Assembly: GCA_020633515.1 (NCBI GenBank)
Contig: JACKDM010000037.1
Location: 1 to 46,973 of the forward strand
Source: Myxococcales bacterium
GTDB lineage: Bacteria > Myxococcota > Bradymonadia > UBA7976 > UBA1532
Reading direction: 5' to 3'
DNA: 46,973 nucleotides
Shown: in pieces, positions 43,217 to 46,973 of the stretch
Position numbering within the stretch: the stretch's first letter is position 1
Layout: every line of letters starts with the position of its first letter
Notes under the pieces: generated by a model
What the model was told of the DNA's origin: nothing
Seen by the model: the letters and a program-made list of their open reading frames with translations, nothing else
The model's database searches: none
Translations under genes and position numbers: made by a program

Positions 43217-45493
43217 TCAACGGTGGTAGAGGAATCGCCAGTCGGCGAGCAGATAGGTCACCACCGCGCTCCAGGCGCGCAGGGTGTAGTTCGGGTCGCG
43301 CTCGAGGCGCTCCTCGGCCGGCAGCTCGGCGTCGCTCCAGAAGTCGCGGGTGACCTTGCAGTGGTTGGGCAGGTCGTTGCCGATCTCACCGGCGGCCTGC
43401 CCGGCGCGGCCGTCGCGCCAGGTCTCGAGGAAGAGGCGCCAGGTGGCCTCTTCTTCTTCGCCGCCGGCTTCGATCTCCTCGCCGAGCAGGTGCGCGTGCA
43501 GGTGGCGGATGTTCTGCCGGATGGCGCTCTCGGCGGCCGGCACGACGAAGCCGTTCTCGTCCTCGGGGCGGTAGGTCGCCTCGACGTAGGGGAACAGCAC
43601 CCGGTCGCGCAGCGGGAGGCGGAAGTCGCGCGGTGTCATGAGGCATCCCATCTCCGATGCCATGCGCATCGCGATGTTGGCCATGACACCGTTGGGCTCG
43701 GTGATGCGGCGGGTGATGTCGTTGGAGTCGATGCCACCGTAGAAGTAGAGGTACTCCTGCGAGCTGAGCAGCAGGTTGCGGTCGCCGACGCGGCGCTTCC
43801 ACGGCTGGCCGAGGGTCGCGGTGATGCGGCGGTCGAGCTCTTCGGGGGTCAACAGCCGCGCGGTGCCCATGGGTTCGAGCATGACATGCTCGTGGTCGGT
43901 GAGCCCGGACGCCGAGTAGGCGCGGTAGAAGGGGCTCTGCACGATCTCGGGCACGATCGACTTGAGCGCGTAGCCCTGCTCGACGAAGTGATCGGTCACC
44001 CGCCGCAGGAACGCCTGCTCGAAGTTGTAGAAGTCGAGGCGGGCGGCGAAGCGGGGGTCGCTGGTGTCGGTGGGGTTGTCGAGCGGCGCGCGGCCGACGA
44101 GGCCGGTGTAGACGGCGTAGACGGCCGAGAGCGCGAAGCGCTCGTCGGCGACGACGCGCTCGGCGAGCCAGCCGAGCGCGTCGGACCACTCGTCGGGCGG
44201 CACGATCGCGTCGCCGTAGCCGGCGGGGCGCATGTCTTCGTACCAGCCCTCTTGCGGCTTGCGCTGCTCGCCGCTGACCCGGAACCGCCCGCGCGCGTCG
44301 AAGTTCTGGAACGCGCCGGCGATCGGGTCGATCGAGGCGTGGCAGACGGTGCACTGCGCGTTGTTCATCGTCGGGTTGTGGTCGCGGATCTGGGTGGGAT
44401 CGACGGGGCGCTCGGCCTTGCGGAGGATGTCGGTCGCGAGGAAGAGCGAGTACACCATGCGCGCGCGGTGGCGGTTGCGGTTGGTGTCGGTGGTCGGGAA
44501 GCGGTTGAGGAACATCGGCGAGGTGAGGATGCCGGCGTGCGGGTAGCCGGGGATGCGACCCTCGCGGAACTCGGTGGGATCGGTGGGATCGTCGAAGTCG
44601 GCCTCGACGCCGTAGACGCGCGCGCTGTACGGGTTGACGAGGATGTAGTCGGCCGTGAGCACCTCGGTGAACGGCCGGTCGTTGCGCACGACGTGGGTGA
44701 TGAGATCGAGCGGCTCGCGGGCGACGCTGTCGTTGGTGTAGCGCTTGGCGAGCTGGCCCTCTTCGGTGTCGTCGGGCAGGTTGACGTAGTAGTAGCGGCC
44801 GGGGAAGTCGGCGTCGTCGAGCAGGTCGGTCGCGCGGTTGCCGCCGAGGTACTTGTCGGTCAAGAGCAGGTCGTTGTACCAGCGGCGCAGGGTGCCATAG
44901 AAGGCATCGCGCGTCATCCACTCGTCGAGCAGCGGTGCCATCGCGTCGATGCCTTCCGCCTGCACGAGCGCGATCTCTTCGGCGGTCGGCAGCTCGCCGA
45001 CGAGCTGCACCTTGGCCTTGCGCAGCGTGTCGACCGGGGTGGCGAGGCGCAGCTTCTCGACGAGCGCCTCGTAGCCGCCCGTCTGGCACTGCCGGGGGTT
45101 GTCGAAGCGATCGACGAGCTCCTTGAACTGGCGGAACTGCGCCGAGTCACGCCCGAAGCGGGGACCGCCCTCGTGGGCGATGGTCATGGTGGGCTTGAGG
45201 AGGATGATGCTCTCGCCGTCGCGCTCGAAGGCGGCGAGCTCCTTCATCATCTCGAAGTTGCGCCGCAGCGAGTCGCTCTCGCCGGCGGCGGCGAGCACGA
45301 AGTCCGTCTCGCGGGCCGCGCCCTGCGCGTTGTGACAGTTGGCGCAGTCGACCTCGAGGATGGAGAGCGAGACCTCCTGGAAGAACGCCTCGTCCGAGAC
45401 GCATTGCCCCACGCCGACGAGCGGATCGTCGTCGTCGCACGCGACGAGCCCGGCGAGGGCGGCGAGCGCGAGGGTCAGCCTTCGCAGCTTCAT
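43217..45493 (-). CDS. Cytochrome-c-like lipoprotein of the DUF1592/DUF1588 type
   Basis: A 758-residue lipoprotein (LAGLVAC lipobox). Residue 50-54 is a haem motif CANCH in a short cytochrome-like segment (LEVDCANCHNAQGAARETDF); a second, CTVCH, is at 381-385 in NNAQCTVCHASIDPIAGAFQNFD. Between and after are the helical blocks typical of the planctomycete DUF1592/DUF1588/DUF1549 group: LVNPYSARVYG, HAGILTSPMFLNRF, HRARMVYSLFLATDIL, EQAFLRRVTDHFVEQGY, LLTPEELDRRITATLG. Such proteins pair with DUF1501 proteins; together they may oxidise a polymer or sugar at the surface, but this is not established. GGAGG precedes the ATG. It is the first gene of the pair and has a plausible promoter ~120 bases upstream. 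Confidence 0.87.
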   Translation of the reverse strand: MKLRRLTLALAALAGLVACDDDDPLVGVGQCVSDEAFFQEVSLSILEVDCANCHNAQGAARETDFVLAAAGESDSLRRNFEMMKELAAFERDGESIILLKPTMTIAHEGGPRFGRDSAQFRQFKELVDRFDNPRQCQTGGYEALVEKLRLATPVDTLRKAKVQLVGELPTAEEIALVQAEGIDAMAPLLDEWMTRDAFYGTLRRWYNDLLLTDKYLGGNRATDLLDDADFPGRYYYVNLPDDTEEGQLAKRYTNDSVAREPLDLITHVVRNDRPFTEVLTADYILVNPYSARVYGVEADFDDPTDPTEFREGRIPGYPHAGILTSPMFLNRFPTTDTNRNRHRARMVYSLFLATDILRKAERPVDPTQIRDHNPTMNNAQCTVCHASIDPIAGAFQNFDARGRFRVSGEQRKPQEGWYEDMRPAGYGDAIVPPDEWSDALGWLAERVVADERFALSAVYAVYTGLVGRAPLDNPTDTSDPRFAARLDFYNFEQAFLRRVTDHFVEQGYALKSIVPEIVQSPFYRAYSASGLTDHEHVMLEPMGTARLLTPEELDRRITATLGQPWKRRVGDRNLLLSSQEYLYFYGGIDSNDITRRITEPNGVMANIAMRMASEMGCLMTPRDFRLPLRDRVLFPYVEATYRPEDENGFVVPAAESAIRQNIRHLHAHLLGEEIEAGGEEEEATWRLFLETWRDGRAGQAAGEIGNDLPNHCKVTRDFWSDAELPAEERLERDPNYTLRAWSAVVTYLLADWRFLYHR

Positions 45494-45613
45494 CAGGGAC
45501 CTCCGTGACCCGGACCGCGGGCCGTTCGATCGTCGTCGACTCCGTCGGGGAGCCGATGACGGGGCGCAGTGTGGGGGAGATCACCCCCGCGTTTCAACGG
45601 ATGTCTGCGAGTG

Positions 45614-45643
45614 TATCTATTTGAGCTTTGGAAGCAAGGTGAA
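45614..45643 (-). promoter_or_regulatory. Possible promoter of the DUF1592/DUF1501 pair
   Basis: On the minus strand, TTCACC (45638-45643) is followed after 18 bases by TAGATA (45614-45619) in the most AT-rich stretch of the surroundings. It would leave a leader of about 115 bases before the ATG at 45493. Confidence 0.4.
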
Positions 45644-45751
45644 TTGCGAGAGGCTTTCGAAGGACAAGTGACGATCGGGCCGGCAAACCCGCCGTTGACC
45701 TGGGGCGGGCAGGGGCGCACCATCGGGATCAGCCGGACCTGGAGGTGCAAG

Positions 45752-46177
45752 ATGTCGTGGCTGCCCAAGCAGCGTGTCGTGGTCCCCGTCGACTTCTCGG
45801 AGCACAGCCGCGAGGGCGCGCGGGTGGCGCGTCAGCTCGTCGCCGATCCGAGCGCGCTGCACGTCGTGCACGTGCTGCCGTCGCTGCACGCGGGGGATCC
45901 GGGGGTGGTGTGGGGCCAGGTCGAGGACGATCATCGGGCGGAGAACGTGCGGGCGGAGATCGCGCGGCAGTTCGGCGACCTCGTCGCGGGCGCGCAGGTG
46001 CACGTCCGCTTCGGGAGCCCCGGGGCCGAGATCGCCGAGCTCGCCGACGCGATCGGCGCCGAGCTGGTCGTCGTCTCGTCGCATGGGCGCACCGGGCTCA
46101 AGCGGCTCGCGCTCGGCTCGGTCGCCGAGAAGCTGATCCGCCTCTGCCACTGTCCGGTGCTCGTGCTGCGCGGTTGA
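45752..46177 (+). CDS. Universal stress protein (UspA family)
   Basis: A 141-residue UspA-fold protein: RVVVPVDFSEHSREGARVAR at the start, HVVHVLP, AELVVVSSHGRTGLKRLALG and VAEKLIRLCHCPVLVLRG. The GRTG-(9)-GS pattern is the ATP-binding signature, so it likely binds ATP. Such proteins protect cells under starvation or stress by unclear means. The ATG is preceded by GGAGG (45741-45745), six bases away. A TTGACC at 45695-45700 could be its -35, but the hexamer 17 bases on is CACCAT, so no promoter is called. Confidence 0.93.
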   Translation: MSWLPKQRVVVPVDFSEHSREGARVARQLVADPSALHVVHVLPSLHAGDPGVVWGQVEDDHRAENVRAEIARQFGDLVAGAQVHVRFGSPGAEIAELADAIGAELVVVSSHGRTGLKRLALGSVAEKLIRLCHCPVLVLRG

Positions 46178-46296
46178 TCCGCGCCCCGCCTCGATCGCGC
46201 GTGATGCGGCCCGCGGGCCGGGCTCGGCTGCTGACGCGCCCGTACGGTAAGTCCACCGGTGTCGCTGAAAATCTGAAGGGATATCACCCGGCCCCC

Positions 46297-46313
46297 TTGC
46301 CCTTGAGGGGCAA
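46297..46313. terminator. Short hairpin between the Usp gene and the partial gene
   Basis: TTGCCC/GGGCAA form a 6-base stem with a 5-base loop, followed directly by TTT. It could be a weak terminator of the universal-stress gene. The rest of 46178-46406 shows no gene. Confidence 0.35.
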
Positions 46314-46406
46314 TTTGGGCCACTGTTTCTGCGCACCATATTCGGTCATCGCGCGACGAGGACGACGCGCCCGGCTGCATTGCAGCTCGTTGGGGGGGAC
46401 ATTCCT

Positions 46407-46973
46407 ATGCAGGGTTCGGCGACCGGCGAAGAAGAGGTCCAGGAGAGCATTCCCGCGCAGCTCGGTCGGCGTGCCCGACAGAGCGTCGACAGCGCACGGG
46501 CCACCGCTGAGAAGTCGCTGGCCGATCTGCAGGGCAAGACCAACGGGATCATCGACAAGGCGCAGGGCGCGCTCGACGGCTTCGTCGAGAAGGTGCAGTC
46601 GACGAAGACCAAGGTCATCGGCGGCATCGACACCGCGATCGGCGCGATCGAGACCCCGCTGCTCGCGCTCGCGCCCCTGCTGCGCGAGGCGGCCAACACC
46701 GGGATCAACACCGTCTTCGGCGCCGCCGAGGGCATCCCGGCGACCGTCACCGCCAAGGTCAAGTCGGTCAAGGATCCGCTGATCAGCGAGATCCAGAAGC
46801 AGGTCGACTCGATCGCCGATCAGGCCGTCTCGCAGGTGTCTTCGGTCGAGGGGCAGATCGGCTCGATCAAGGACAAGCTGCTGTCGATGGCCGACGAGCA
46901 GCTCGACGGGCTCGTCGCGAAGGTCGACGAGGTCGGCAAGGCGCTGCCCGAGAAGCTCGACGTCGTCATCGAC
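46407..46973 (+). CDS. Long amphipathic-helix protein, 3' end missing
   Basis: The frame is open to the right edge: 189 codons are visible from an ATG at 46407, preceded by a run of seven Gs (GGGGGGGAC) that may act as ribosome site. Almost the whole visible part predicts amphipathic helices without Cys, Trp or long hydrophobic runs: SLADLQGKTNGIIDKAQGAL, VEKVQSTKTKVIGGIDTAIG, VKSVKDPLISEIQKQVDSIA, SVEGQIGSIKDKLLSMADEQ. A central part (TPLLALAPLLREAANTGINT) is more hydrophobic. Codon use looks like real coding sequence, with G or C in nearly all third positions. I do not recognise a family; such helix-rich heads occur in large secreted or injection-system proteins, but nothing here proves it. 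Confidence 0.75.
   Translation, partial: MQGSATGEEEVQESIPAQLGRRARQSVDSARATAEKSLADLQGKTNGIIDKAQGALDGFVEKVQSTKTKVIGGIDTAIGAIETPLLALAPLLREAANTGINTVFGAAEGIPATVTAKVKSVKDPLISEIQKQVDSIADQAVSQVSSVEGQIGSIKDKLLSMADEQLDGLVAKVDEVGKALPEKLDVVID

Noticed and set aside
45695..45723. TTGACC..CACCAT as promoter of the universal stress gene
   Set aside because: The -10 hexamer does not resemble a consensus; only the -35 is acceptable.

Overview
The window is a very GC-rich chromosomal segment that most likely comes from a myxobacterium (Myxococcota, Polyangia-like). The main grounds are three eukaryote-like Ser/Thr protein kinases within 15 kb, very large cysteine-rich and pentapeptide-repeat lipoproteins, a multihaem cytochrome ending in a MYXO-CTERM sorting tail (Cys, hydrophobic stretch, RRRRR), a PEGA-domain barrel and a roadblock/LC7 protein. 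No transposase, integrase, phage gene or CRISPR array is visible. One initiator tRNA is present.

Left part (1-12.5 kb): the 3' end of a LysR-type regulator, a cytoplasmic Ser/Thr kinase with a coiled-coil tail, a Bacteroidetes-type class I dihydroorotase, a giant alpha-2-macroglobulin lipoprotein with an intact thioester, a membrane-anchored Ser/Thr kinase, and a WYL-domain regulator after a 640-base gene-free stretch.

The most unusual block is 12.6-22.3 kb. It appears to be one operon: a Ser/Thr kinase joined, through a Gly/Arg-rich tandem-repeat linker and a membrane segment, to an extracytoplasmic formylglycine-generating-enzyme-like (FGE) domain; two huge lipoproteins made of Cys-rich modules followed by long pentapeptide beta-helices; and a thrombospondin-type-3-repeat protein with two membrane segments. 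As given, the kinase and FGE halves lie in different frames, and the change falls in a G-rich low-complexity stretch containing a run of seven Gs. The genes abut or overlap. I infer a cell-surface apparatus coupled to a kinase, but no substrate is visible. A 775-base gene-free region with two kinds of degenerate repeat follows.

Middle (23-36 kb): a secreted helical protein, a phytoene-desaturase-like flavoprotein, a DUF2188 protein and a PEGA barrel. Then comes an operon of a small conserved protein, an RluD-type pseudouridine synthase apparently starting at CTG, and a soluble lytic transglycosylase. A GYF-like tandem-domain protein, a DUF547 protein and a roadblock protein follow, then a serine-protease-like protein overlapping an RluB-type pseudouridine synthase, and finally tRNA-fMet with its own promoter and terminator.

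Right part (35.5-47 kb): a three-gene envelope operon (outer-membrane-like protein, lipoprotein, secreted protein of unknown family), a five-haem MYXO-CTERM cytochrome, a DinF-like MATE transporter, a lipoprotein, a DUF1501 Tat-exported protein paired with a cytochrome-like DUF1592/DUF1588-type lipoprotein, a universal stress protein, and the 5' part of a long amphipathic-helix protein running off the edge.

By eye, the top strand is G-rich from 1 to about 24 kb and C-rich from about 24 to 40 kb whatever the gene orientation. Because of the extreme GC content many reverse frames are open for thousands of bases; I treat these as shadows.
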